From the NCBI GenBank assembly GCA_030549775.1, contig CM060177.1:69181638-69245637 (forward strand): 64,000 nucleotides of DNA. The letters run 5' to 3'. This DNA comes from Tamarix chinensis. Its lineage: Eukaryota; Streptophyta; Magnoliopsida; Caryophyllales; Tamaricaceae. Position 1 is the first letter of the stretch. Each line of letters starts with the position of its first letter. Below, in pieces: positions 46,732 through 57,393 of this stretch. The notes below the pieces were generated by a model. The model did no database searches. It worked only from the letters and a program-made list of their open reading frames with translations, and was not told where the DNA came from. The translations under genes were made by a program, and so were the position numbers.

Positions 46732-48728
46732 TATAATACCCCTAATTTTAGGACAAAAAATTTTCATTTTTAAGTTAATGCAAAAGCGATTCAAAAATAA
46801 AATCAGGGAATGTTACTACCACATCAACCATGAGAAAGGTGTGATCATCACCTAGACCAGTGGATAGATCCTAAAACTAGTCGATTGGTCTGGTATACCA
46901 GACCTGGAACAAAACAAAACCCAAAGCACCAATCAACTTGTTAGCCTCACCGGTCGACTGTTCATGAGAACCAATCGACTAGTTTAGTCTAACCGATTGA
47001 TAGGTTTAAGTAGAGACAAATCATTTTGGCCTGAAAAAAAAATAGTAGATGGTTTTGGCCAACCAATCGACTGGATATAGTAACTAGTCGACTTGTTTGG
47101 TCCAACTGATCAATGGGTTTAAGTAGAGAGCAAACCACCTTGTTTGTAGGGATACTAGTTTATTGGTATGACCAACTGATCGACTGTTCATTAAAACTTG
47201 TCGAATGGTTTTTCAAATCAATCGACTATTATTAAGACTAACTAATCCAAAAATCCAAACCATTTGGCTTCTCACAAAACTAGTTAACTAGTTTAAGGAA
47301 CCTATAGACTTGTCTAGGTAAAACACAACTTAGACTTGTAAAACACACACCAAATTTCATCACATGATACCATATTAATTCTAGCATTCTGCTTTGTCAA
47401 AACACACATAAAATACATGCTCTACATATAGAATCATATGGACACATGGTGATATACATAATTAACTAAATTATGCTCACAACCAAATTCATGCTAAAAA
47501 ATTAGGAATCTCAAAAACGGTTACTTTAAAAGGATTATACCACAAGCTCGTACTATGTAACACAATAAAATCATACTCATATAAAGACTAACTTATAGAA
47601 CCCCAATCTACAATGTAAACCTAATTATGTTAAAGATAAGAATGCTTTACATTAAAAAAAATTTTTATCATAAAACTGGTATTGGATAACCAATCTAGCG
47701 GAACTTTGATTCCTAATAGAATAAAAGTAAAAACCTTTAAAATACTCTTCTAAAGCTTAATTAAAGCTGAGAAAATAAGAAGAAGGAAAGAAACATAGAA
47801 AACCACCTTTAGATTCAAAATAGGGTGTTAAAAAACCACCTTAATTCTTCCTTCCTTAGGGAAAGTAAGAGAGAAATAAAACCAAGATTGGAAGAAGAGA
47901 AAGCAACACAATGCTTAAAAAATTCAAAGGATAAAACCAAAGTAGATATATGATTTTCTCTGTAAAAGGAAGAAGAGAGGAAAATTGGAAAGGTGTACAA
48001 CACTTAGTTAGATTTTCACAAGACCAAAGGAGAAGAGTGTAAGAAGACAAGTATGGAATGAAAATAGATAAGTAGAATGAGGGTATAGGAGCAAATGGCC
48101 CAAATCTCCAAGTAAAAGGAGGGATGAGATAGGCGAGGTTGTGTGTGGGAAGATAAGAAGTGAAGGATGACTTGATGGGGGTGGTGAAGGGTTAAGTGTA
48201 GTCAGAGATGGGTCTGCAAGTGAGTAGGCAAGTCAGGGGAGAGTCCCCAAAGTCAATAATTGCTTCCTCAGCTGTAGAAGAGAGAAAGAGAGGTGAAGGA
48301 AAAAGGAGAAGGGAGTCTTGCCACCAAAAGTGGTTTTTTGGGAAACTTTTTCTAATTAATATTATGTAATGGTTCAATTAATATAAAAATAATACTAGAA
48401 TAGTAAAACATGCTTATTAGCATAATTTAATTCAAATAAGAATTTTTCATAATCATTAGATAGAAATTTAAATTTAAATCAAAATTTGATATGAAATCAT
48501 AGGCAAACCAGTTAATAGGTTTAGGTAAATCAGTCATTTGGTTTGTTAAGAACAAGAATATAAATTTCCTAGTGCATCAGTCGATCGATTATGTAAACCA
48601 ATCAAATTTCATGCATGAAATTTATATTTTTTTTAATATAATTTCAAGCTCATTTCAAAGCTAAAACGCATTTATTTTATATCAACCTAATTCTAAATAT
48701 AATTTGAAGGATTTTGGGATAAGGTATT
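46732..48728 (-). repeat. 3' LTR of the chromovirus, main part
   Basis: Matches the 5' LTR from both ends. The last three bases (53758-53760) lie beyond solo LTR A5. Compared with the 5' LTR it lacks about 1.56 kb: at 46855 it jumps from the sequence matching about 58710 to that matching about 60315. It contains a CCAATCGACTGG-type cluster (46855-47300) and a 110 bp-scale repeat (AACCAATCGACT near 46969, AACTAGTCGACT near 47082). Confidence 0.85.
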
Positions 48729-49584
48729 TGTAATACCCCGTATTTTTAAAACCTAATTTTATTAAGCCTAATGATTTTATTAGCGTAATTTGATGTAAAT
48801 ATTTAATTATTTTAATTTCGATTCGTTTTATGGATTTATCGACGATTTCGAATTCATATTTGAATTTAATTAATTGTTGTCGTTGCGAACCATTTTAGAT
48901 GAATTCGTTCACGACCATGATTTTATTATATTCTTATGATTTCGATTTTCGGTTAAAAATATATATTCCCTTTCTTTCTCGTGTTTTGATTTTTAATATT
49001 TTAGATTCGTTTTCGATTATAACTTCGTCGTGTGATTACGACTTTATTTTGGAGTTATATTTCGTTAACGAGATATATTATTTAAATTATAAAATTCCTG
49101 TCTAAATAGTTAAATTTATTCTAATAATTTTATCCGTAGGAAAATATTTCCGACTTTAAATTTATTCATTTTCAGAAATCATTAATATCTTCGGAAAGTT
49201 TTAAATTAAAAAGATTTTCGGAGTTTATTTGTGTATTTATTTCCGAAATTAATTTTCTTCCGTTTATCCCTTTTGATTTGCGGAAAAAACGATTTCGGAA
49301 ATTATCTAAATTTGTTTCGGTTTATTCAAATTCGACTTAAATATGTTATTATATGCTTTTAAATAATTTTTCGAGGTCTTATAATATATTTCCGTAAATA
49401 ATACAAATTTTTATGTTCGTTGGTAAGTTTTTCCGAAAATGTTTCCGAAATTCTTTATATAGTTCTTTTATTAATCTTAACCTTTCGGAATCTTACGAAA
49501 TAATTTTCGTTTAATGAATTTTAGATAAAATATTCCAATAATAATTTTTAAACCTTTAGTATTTTATCTTATATATGTATTTGT

Positions 49585-49603
49585 AAAAAAAAAAAAAAAA
49601 AAA
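49585..49603 (+). repeat. Poly(A) run in LTR A5
   Basis: Nineteen A residues between the AT-rich 5' part and the GC-rich leader. Not at an element end, so not a retroposon tail. Confidence 0.9.
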
Positions 49604-49609
49604 GAACAG

Positions 49610-49980
49610 CCCTACCCGGACCGGTCGACCCCCCCTCTTCTTTCCCTTTCTCTTCTCTTCTCCCATTCTCTCCTTCCCGACCTGCTCTCTGTTCTCTGCG
49701 CCAGAAACCCCAGCCCCGACCTCCTTCTCCCCAGCTCCTCGCCAACCACCGCCGGCCACAACGAGCGACGCGACCGACCACCGCAGCTGGCGACGCCGCG
49801 CAGCAGCAGCGCAGCAACCCACCGAAGTAGGAGCAGCAGCAACGGCCGAACGCTGCAGCGACGACGAGCAGCAACGCAGGCTGCGCCGCCACCGCCCGGC
49901 CACCGTCAACATCTCCCGACCACCGGCGAGCCACCCTCGGTCCCCGACGAAGCTTCTCCAGCCTTCCTTTGCTCCGATTT
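49610..49980 (+). other. GC-rich leader of LTR A5
   Basis: Counterpart of 2365-3620 and 7840-9070. Overlapping minus-strand frames (49556-49934) give Arg/Ala/Gly-rich products in more than one phase, which is composition, not coding. TATAAATA follows at 49998. Confidence 0.6.
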
Positions 49981-49997
49981 CGTTGATTTTCGTTTGG

Positions 49998-50005
49998 TAT
50001 AAATA
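49998..50005 (+). promoter_or_regulatory. TATA box of LTR A5
   Basis: TATAAATA preceded by TTTGG and followed by TCCGAAAACCC. Same motif as at 2996 and 8445. Confidence 0.5.
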
Positions 50006-50109
50006 TCCGAAAACCCTAATATTAATTTGATTAATTGAGTGTGAATTAGCTTATGAAAAGCTAAATTGATTGTTGTATTATGTATATATGTGCTATAAGA
50101 TTGATTTGG

Positions 50110-51090
50110 ATAGGTTAATTGTATGGTTGTGTTGGAATTTTGGAAAAATTGGATTTTTAGCCGGGTTATGCCCAAATTTTTTGGATCTGCCCGTTTTTGT
50201 GATTTCGGACAAATTGATTATACAATATGTTTTAAAATGTATCCAATTTCATTTTGGAACTATCAATTTGAGAAATTTATGCAGGTTTTATCGGAATTTG
50301 ATTCCTAGGTCAAATTTTGGGTGTAATGAAATTGGGTCGTATAATTGAGCCATTCCGCTCAATTGATTTTATAGTATCGTTTAAAATGTATTTAATTTTA
50401 TATTAGAAGTGTCGAATTGGGAAAATTGTACGTATTTGACCGGAATTGGATTTTTAGGTCAAAACCCCCGCGGGTTTAAATTGAATTGTATAATCGGGTT
50501 ATTTTATTCAATTAACTATATAAATTACATTATAATATGTTTAATTTCATTTTCAAACCGTCAATTGATATGTTTTGGCAAGAATTAATCGGATTTGCGT
50601 TCCGGGGTCAAAAACCCTAATTGTGCTAAATTGGGTATTTCCTTTATTGATTTTGATCAATTGATTATTTGATATGTTATAAAATGAGTTTAATTGTATT
50701 TCTAAACATTCAATTTGATTAAATTTATAGAATTTTACCAAATCATATTTTCGGGCCTAAAACCCTAGATTTTAAGTAAGATTACGAGATTGGTTATTTG
50801 TATAATTGTTTTTCTAAAGTTAGATTTATAGAAGTAGTTGAAATGATCCTAATTGCTTTCTAATACCTTTAATTGTAATTAATTGATTTGAATTACTTGG
50901 GTTGTGTCATGGGCTTTAAAACCTTAATTTTAAAAATGGATTGTTTGGAATTGGTTAATCGGAAGATTGTTTTGTTGAAATTGATTATCTGGATTTATCT
51001 AAAATTAGTTTAATTGTATTTTAAAACTATCAATTTGAGGTAATCAAAGTAATTTGGTCGATTAGTAGTTAGGTATTTAAAACCCTAATC
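50110..51090 (+). repeat. About 149 bp tandem repeat array in LTR A5
   Basis: The anchor TCAATTTG (or TCGAATTGG) recurs at 50263, 50412, 50561 and 50710, exactly 149 bases apart, and again at 51030 after two longer units. Units share CCGGAATTGGATTTTTAGG, AAACCC, TTGTATAAT and TATGTTTAATTTCATTTT words. Similarity between units is moderate, so the array is old or under drift. I do not see it in A2, A3 or A4. Confidence 0.8.
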
Positions 51091-51870
51091 TTCGGGGATG
51101 ATTTTGTAGAATTAATTTTGCTATGTGTAGTTTATCTAATCGATTTCTATCTTTGGGTTTTACATCATTTAAATTATGTTTTAACCTAATCGGTTGGGAT
51201 TTGATTCTATGTAAATTGGTTGGATTACTTATTTAGTTGTAAAACCTAATAAATAAGTTATTTTCGATAAATTAACCTATGATTGCTTATTCTTCTCGGG
51301 TTTCCAAACTAATTTGAAATGTCCTAAGTGTGTTTGTATTAATCTGTTTTGATTTATATTTAATCTTAAATCTTAATAGAGCTATGCTTTTAAGTCCTAA
51401 GTTTTGGACACATTTTCCAAGAAAAATAATTTGTGTCTCTTTGTATCGATTAAATTATAATAATTGAAATTATTGATTGATAGGATAGTTTCTAATTTAG
51501 TTTTCGATTTCTATCGGGTCTAGGAAAGCTTTCTCGTGGACCCACGAACTAGGGATCTCTTTCCCTCTTTTAGGTGAAGCGGGTCAAACCCCAGGAGATG
51601 TAGGAGCGTGCTCCAAGCCCGGCGCCGATTTAGGTAAGGACGTAACTAAGGCCACTTGTGTGCTCTGCATGTGTTAAGTTCCTTATATGCTTTGTATGGT
51701 TGTATGCTATAACCTGTATTTTATGTGTTTATTTGTGAAGCGCAGCATGGATCCGAGGTACGTCCCCGTATCCTAGTCTTCGTGTACTAATATGCTATGG
51801 TGCAAGTGTGATGTGTTGTGATGTGGTAAGGTGACGTGATTCTTTTGACATGTAGGTTGGGTTATGAGAG

Positions 51871-52072
51871 GGAGTGTGGTGAAGTGGGAGACTTGAAAAA
51901 GAAAAATAAGAGGTTAGGATGACCAGAGGGGAGTATGCTGGCTAAGCCAGGTATGGACGACCTAAGGAATGGGAGTGTGGTGAAGTGGGGGACTTGAAAA
52001 AGAAGAATAAGAGGTTAGAATGACCAAAGGGGAGTATGTTGGCTAAACAAGGTAAGGACGACCTAAGGAATT
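51871..52072 (+). repeat. 101 bp tandem duplication in LTR A5
   Basis: Two copies starting GGAGTGTGGTGAAGTGGG at 51871 and 51972 and ending GGACGACCTAAGGAAT, with a handful of differences. A1 (about 245-335) and A2 (4925-5010) have only one, more divergent copy. Confidence 0.88.
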
Positions 52073-52194
52073 CACCATTTGTGAGATAATGAGGAGCAGG
52101 TGGAATTAAGTAAACAAAAAGGTGTGTATAAATTAAGGTTGCATGGGAAGTCTGTTGCTTGGAGATATGATGGGTAGTATTGGAGTTTATATAG

Positions 52195-52500
52195 TGGTTT
52201 TAATGAGTATTTGGTGGTATTAATGACCTATGGTGGTATTAGGGTTTGTAAGGTGACATTAGGGTTTATATAGTTGTTTTAATAATTACTTGGTGGTATT
52301 AATGACTTATGGTGGTATTAGGGTTTGTAAGATGGTATTGTGGTTTATATAGTGGTTTTAATGATTTCTTGATGGTATTAATGACTTATTGTGGTATTAG
52401 GGTTTGCAAAATGGTATTGTGGTTTATATAGTGGTATTAATGAATACTTGGGTGGTGTAAATGGCTTATGGTGGTATTAGGGTTTTCGTGATGGTATTAT
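52195..52500 (+). repeat. 79 bp tandem repeat in LTR A5
   Basis: GGTGGTATTAGGGTTTG recurs at 52232, 52311 and 52390, 79 bases apart, with a fourth divergent copy. Each unit is itself built of TGGTATTA/TGGTTTTA sub-repeats. Confidence 0.82.
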
Positions 52501-52748
52501 GGTTGTTATAGACAAATGAGGTTAAGAAGGGTTAACCATGGCTCGGTGTGGACAATCATGGTCTGTATGGCTGTTTAGAGTTGTTTAGTGTTACTATGTG
52601 TACTATTGAGTAAAGTATAGTTATGAATGTGGAATTTTACCGTATGTGATGTGTAATGAATGTAGTGAATGACTTATGCATGTCAAGGACCTGATGTGAT
52701 TCAATAAGATACGAATAAGACATTAACTACTTAAAGTGAAAGACTGAT

Positions 52749-53031
52749 GAGCCCGACCCAGTCCGTTCCACAGGTTATTAATAGTGGTCAGAGGCGTTTT
52801 GCCCTGTGATTATATTTCCGGACCACCGGCTACAATAGTGGAGGGATTCGGGCTCGACAGACCCAAACGAATAAGTTAAACCACGGGAAAGATACTAATC
52901 ACTTACAGTGGAACACCATGTAAGTGCGGGGCCAGTCCGATCCACCGGTTATTAATAGTGGTCAGAGGCGTTCTGCCCTGTGATTATATTTCCGGACCAC
53001 CGGCTATAATAGTGGAGGTCCCCGTGCTTAC
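52749..53031 (+). other. Tandem palindromic modules of LTR A5
   Basis: Module I (52749-52855) has exact arms GAGCCCGA and TCGGGCTC. Module II (52920-53031) has arms GTAAGTGCGGGG and CCCCGTGCTTAC, which pair except for two central bases. Each interior contains two repeats ending TAATAGTGG with a spacer CAGAGGCGTT..GCCCTG that can pair. A TACTAATCACTTACAGTGG-like leader precedes module II. Confidence 0.78.
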
Positions 53032-53223
53032 AGGTTAAATAAAGATTGCTGGTAAAAGAGATTGTTATTATAATAAGAAATAACGGACATTGTATGAGCA
53101 TGATTCAGCTTTCCGCTTACTTATCCTGATGTATGGCTGACGTATTGAGCATGTATCTTGTGTATTATTGCATGTTGCTTCTATGATTGTGTGTGATTGT
53201 ATGCTTGGCCTTAGCGCCTACGC

Positions 53224-53365
53224 CTTACTCAGTACTGGACCCGTACTGATACTGCCTTGATTAACCGGGTCCTGTGATGATCCACCGATGGTGGGGAGCA
53301 GACCTTTGATGCAGGTCTTGATCAGTTACTAAGTTGGGGTGGAAGGCTAGATATGAGTGAGTAAG
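53224..53365 (+). other. LTR A 3' cassette, type I, three perfect pairings
   Basis: CTTACTCA (53224-53231) pairs with TGAGTAAG (53358-53365). GACCCG (53238-53243) pairs with CGGGTC (53266-53271). CCACCGATGGTGG (53282-53294) is a hairpin. ACCTTTGATGCAGGT is a weaker one. The layout suggests a folded RNA or protein-binding site; function unknown. Confidence 0.68.
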
Positions 53366-53760
53366 TGGTCCGGACAATTACCTTCGAAAATCGTATGGTT
53401 TAATCATAATTGTCTTTAGAGGATATAAATGTCGTATTTAACTTTTTAAGGGTCTTATCGTATCTTGCGATTTCGTTATTTTAAGTATTCTGATATATGG
53501 ATCTTTTAAATTGTATTTCGGAATGTAACTTCTTACCTTCGCACTCTGATTGTAGAATTCGTGTTTTATGAATGATTCGTTTCCCGTTTTATTCTCTTTA
53601 GCCTTAGCACTTAGTATCGGGTCGGTAGTTATGGATCGATCTGGTACTAAGTGTGGCGGTAATGCCCCCGGATTTACGGTTTTAATTTTCCTGCTTCCGC
53701 TAAAACTTTGATTTAAACGAAATTTTTCAGTAGTAAATTTGGGGGTGTTACAGTATTACA

Positions 53761-53779
53761 ACACTACCCCCTTAAAAAA
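53761..53779 (-). promoter_or_regulatory. Polypurine tract of the chromovirus
   Basis: On the minus strand TTAAGGGGGTAGTGT directly precedes the 3' LTR start TGTAATACC (split by the A5 insertion). Purine-rich and immediately next to the LTR, as expected for the primer of plus-strand DNA synthesis. Confidence 0.75.
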
Positions 53780-53934
53780 GACTTGATCCCTAAAGTCTAT
53801 AAAAGAAATACATTCTTGCAAGCTCAAACATAAGAAATCCTAAGCCATCAAATGAAAGATTACTATAACTAAGGGTTGATACCCAAGAAAAAGGTACTAC
53901 CCCCTTAAAAGAGGCGGTGTTAATCATGCAACAC

Positions 53935-54120
53935 ACCTAAGAAAATAACATCGGATACTTCAGCTTGATCTCCTCCACAGACTCCCAAGTAGCCTCTCTT
54001 GCCTTATGACATGACCACAAGACCTTCACAAGTGGTATTCTCTTAGAACACGTCTCTTGAGTCTTGAAATATATAATCCTCAATAGAAACTCCTCATACG
54101 TTAATGACTCATCGAGCTCA
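53935..54120 (-). pseudogene. Chromodomain of the chromovirus integrase
   Basis: The C-terminal chromodomain of chromoviral integrases binds modified histones and steers insertion into heterochromatin. The minus-strand translation has LTYEEF, then IPLVKVLW, EATWESVEEIK and KYPMLF, the typical order of this domain (KVLWxxH, EATWE). It ends at a stop just before the polypurine tract, at the expected distance. This part reads with few breaks. Confidence 0.85.
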
Positions 54121-55145
54121 ATCGTCTCTAGTTGAATGATGTGTTAGGGATCCGACATGTACCTCCTTAACTAAGAGATGTGGAAAATGATATGCAAGCG
54201 CCAAAGCTCCACTGGTAAGGATAGATGGTAGTAAACCTCCCCAACCTGATCCAAAATCTTGCATGAACCTTGGGCTAAGCTTGCCTTTACAACCAAAACA
54301 CATCACTCCCTTGGTTAGTGAAACACTTAGAAGGACCTTGTCACCTACCTCTAAATCATCTACTATCCTTCGCAGATTTGTATATCTCTTCTACTTATCT
54401 TGGGTTGCCTTCATCTAATCTTGAATCATCCCAATCTTCCTAGAAATATCCTCTACCATCTCTCGCCCCAACACCACTGTCTCACTAGAGTTGCTCTAAC
54501 ATACGGAACTATGACACCTATATCCATAAGTTACCTCAAAAGATGCCATCCTAATGCTCGCATGATGAATATTATTGTAGGAGAACTCTACCAAATCCAA
54601 ATAATCCTCCCAACTACCCTAAAACTCAAGAAAGCAAGCCCAAATCATATTCTCCAAGGTCTAAATAGTATGCTCAGTATGACCATCTACAGCTGGATGG
54701 AAAGCTAAGCTGTGTCCCAAAAGCAACATGCAATTTCTACCAGAAGTGCGACAAAAATCTAGAATCTCGGTCTGACATAATGTCCTTAGGCACCCCTTGA
54801 TACCAAACCACATTCTTCTTATAAGCACTTACCATTTATGCCATACTCCATGTTTACTTCATCAGTATGAATACTACTAACATAGTTAACTAGTCAACCA
54901 CAACCAAGATTAAGTCCAAACCGCTACAGGTGTTAGTTAATCCAACCACAAATTCCATTGACGCACTATCCCATTTCCACTCAAGGACCTCTAATGGTTG
55001 AACTAAACCCATCGGACGCTTGTGTTCCACCTTAACCTTCCACTTCATATGGGGCCACCAATAGATTGATCTCAAATCCTTGTATAACTTATCCCCTCTA
55101 AGGTGGATAGAATAAGGTGCATGATGACCCTCCTCTAGGATCCTC
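54121..55145 (-). pseudogene. Integrase of the chromovirus, broken
   Basis: Integrase inserts the DNA copy into the host genome. On the minus strand: a zinc-binding start with both His kept (GHHAPYSIHLRG, about 55130-55095) and IYWWPHM (about 55070), but about 12 residues with the CxxC pair are missing between MKWK and VEHKRP. The catalytic core follows (EWKWDSASMEFVVGL), with Glu where the first catalytic Asp of DDE is usual. VVVD and IMSDRDSRF (the second Asp region, near 54775) follow, then VEF-YNN-HHASIRMASFE in shifted frames (54640-54530). The C-terminal GKLSPRF word is at about 54290-54270. Multiple stops and frameshifts. Confidence 0.8.
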
Positions 55146-55439
55146 TACTTAAGTTCTCCACAGCTTTGGAGAATGTACCACCGTCCTCTAAAATGGATGC
55201 TACTATCCTTAAAAATAAAATCTCATTACTTTGCCCTCAAATATCACCTTCTTAATTAGCTCAAGCTTGACATCTCCTAGATGAAAAGATTGAGTCTCAT
55301 TAAAGATGGTCGGGGTGATCGAGAGTGCACTCATCCTCGGATCAAGAACCCTGGGTCTAATGATCTCCATGTTCAACTCCTAAAGGTCTCTTTAGATCCA
55401 ATCTAACAGTACCAGCGAGCCCAAGGCATGAAAAGTCTT

Positions 55440-56100
55440 CCTACTAAGAGCATCTGCAATGACATTAGCCCTTTCTTCATGGTAGGTCTAATATAAATTG
55501 TAGTCCTTAACCAACTCTAGCCATCTCATCTGTCTTATGTTCAATTCTCGCTACGTGAAGATGTACTTGAGGCTCTTATGGTTCACTTAGAACTTATAGT
55601 GTACTCCATATAGGTAATGTATCCAAATCTTCAAAGCAAAAACCACTTCATCTAAATCAAGATTGTGCATAGGATAGTTCTGCTCAAGCTCCTTCAATTA
55701 GCAAGAAGCATAGGCCACTACCCTCCTATGCTACATTAACACACAACTAAGTTCAAAATTGGATGCACCACTAGACAACTTAAATCCCTTCATACCCAAT
55801 GGCAAGGTAAGCACTATAGCTAAAATCAACCTCCTCTTGAGCTTCTCAAAAGCATCTATGCACTTATCGTCGTAAACAAAGCACATCGTCTTCTTCAACA
55901 AAGTAGTGAAAAGACAAGTAATCTTTCAAAAATCCTAGATGAGCCATCAGTACGCTGGTATAGTCCACTTTGACACTATTCTAATCTTAGAAGGATCCGC
56001 TAAAACACCTTTCCTCAAGATAACATGAGAAAGGAAAGCTACCTTGTCCAAATAAGACTCACACTTCGAGAGCTTGACATTCAACTGATGAGTCATCAAC
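55440..56100 (-). pseudogene. RNase H of the chromovirus, broken
   Basis: Degrades the RNA of the hybrid after reverse transcription. The minus-strand translation of about 55720-55480 has [51 protein letters not shown] and ANVIADALSRK, the standard Ty3 RNase H order. An Asn stands in the usual TDHKSL word (VNHKSL). Stops interrupt it in several places, for example where EF.TDH is usual. The RT-RNase H connection (55760-56100) is more eroded. Confidence 0.82.
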
Positions 56101-56670
56101 AACTCTAAAGCCTATCAAAGATGCTACTCGTGTTCCTCAAGAGTCTGAGAGTAAATAAAAATATCATTGATAAAGACCATGACAAATTGATAAAGATGTT
56201 GACGGAAAATATGTTGTCCATAAGAGCCATGAACACCAGTAGTGCATTTGTGAGTCCAAAAGACATCACGGTAAACTCATAATGGCCATACCTTATCCTA
56301 AAAGCTATCTTTGGTATGTCCTTCTCCAAAATCCTCAACCAATGATACCTTGACCTGAGATCTATCTTCAAAAACATTGTATCCCCACATAACTGATCAA
56401 AGAGTTCATTGATCTGGGGTAAAAGGTAAGATTCTTCACCATAACTTGGTTCAACCCATGATAATTGATGGAAAGCCTCAACCCACCATCCTTCTTCCTC
56501 TCGAAAAGGAATGGCGCTCCCTAAGGTAATACACTAGATCAAATGTACCCCTTCTCCAGCAAATCCTTTAATTGAGTATGAAACTTTGCTATCTCAATTT
56601 GCACTAGGAAATAGGAAGCCTTCAACACAGGCTCTAACCCTAGTAGAAGGTCTATCGTGAAATCTATCTC
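56101..56670 (-). pseudogene. Reverse transcriptase of the chromovirus, broken
   Basis: On the minus strand: [46 protein letters not shown] (about 56660-56450), then [33 protein letters not shown] and MSFGLTNA (56377-56200). A one-base shift follows. In the new frame the catalytic box reads VFINDI where VFIDDI is usual, so one catalytic Asp is Asn (G to A). Another break lies between INYHGLN and FLKIDL. Strong match to Ty3 RT. Confidence 0.88.
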
Positions 56671-56949
56671 ACAAACTAGTGGCATCCTTAGGATTTGATT
56701 GGGAACCATATATATGGAAAGTTCCCCACCATTGAAATCTACTCAATTAATGGCTCATTAGCATCTAAATCCTAAACTCTACATAAGAAGAGTGGGTACC
56801 CTTTCCGCACTAGCATATTGAGCACCATCACAGACACCATCCTCACTGAGGACCTAAGCTTACATCTCTGGTAAGAGACCCTAACATCCTGTGGTCCCTT
56901 AAGAACTATGCACTATTTTATGCAATTTATTAATGCCTAATACCTCATG

Positions 56950-57290
56950 AGCATATCTATCATAAGGATAAAATCAAAGTTGTGAGGATTAAGCTCTATG
57001 AGGTCTACTAAAAGTTTGATTCTGCTAACAACTAAGGCCACATCTCTATACAACCTAGAGTATGGAAGTTTATCCCCAGACCAGAGCACAAAAAAAATTC
57101 TTCACCCTAATAGAAGGAATCATAGCTGTCCTAGTAATAGAAGTAGTAGACACAAAGTAATGCGATGCATATTATTCAAAAACTACATAAGTAGGAAAGG
57201 AAGAAACTATGAATGTACCTGTAATGACATCAATCTGCTGGTCAGCGTTTGATTGGCTCATTAGATTCTGCCGAATGCCTAGAGGTGGTC
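56950..57290 (-). pseudogene. Protease region of the chromovirus, broken
   Basis: Retropepsin-type aspartic protease that would cut the polyprotein. The minus-strand translation has DVITGTFIVSSFPTYVVFE, a stop, then YASHYFVS (about 57240-57150). In Tekay elements the equivalent is VxFDxGASHSFVS; here the catalytic Asp-x-Gly is Glu-stop-Tyr. Downstream sequence is much degraded. Confidence 0.7.
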
Positions 57291-57393
57291 TTGCAGTACT
57301 ATTTGAGCATTGCCCTTATTCAAAACCTTATGGCCTCTACATCCTCTATGGTAGATTAGTCCTATTAGCTCTACTATTAGTCCGTTGAGTCCT

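Larger units (their letters stand above)
48729..53752 (+). mobile_element. Solo LTR, family A (A5), TSD GTATT, nested in chromovirus LTR
   Basis: A 5024 bp unit starting TGTAATACCCC and ending AATTTGGGGGTGTTACA, flanked by perfect GTATT at 48724-48728 and 53753-53757. It is the most complete and least eroded family A copy and has many CpG sites left (for example 48780-49500), which suggests it is the youngest. In order: 5' AT/CpG part, poly(A) (49585), GC-rich leader with TATA box, a 149 bp tandem array (50110-51090), 101 bp duplication (51871-52072), 79 bp repeats (52195-52500), palindromic modules (52749-53031) and type I cassette (53224-53365). It lies 3 bp from the inner edge of the chromovirus 3' LTR. 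Confidence 0.93.

Noticed and set aside
49556..49934. Overlapping minus-strand frames of about 120 codons
   Set aside because: Open in more than one phase, Arg/Ala/Gly-rich, and located in the GC-rich leader of an LTR; not preserved in sister copies.
52749..53031. CRISPR-like array of repeats and spacers
   Set aside because: Only a few copies, repeats diverged, plant DNA, and the spacers are conserved hairpins, not unique sequences.
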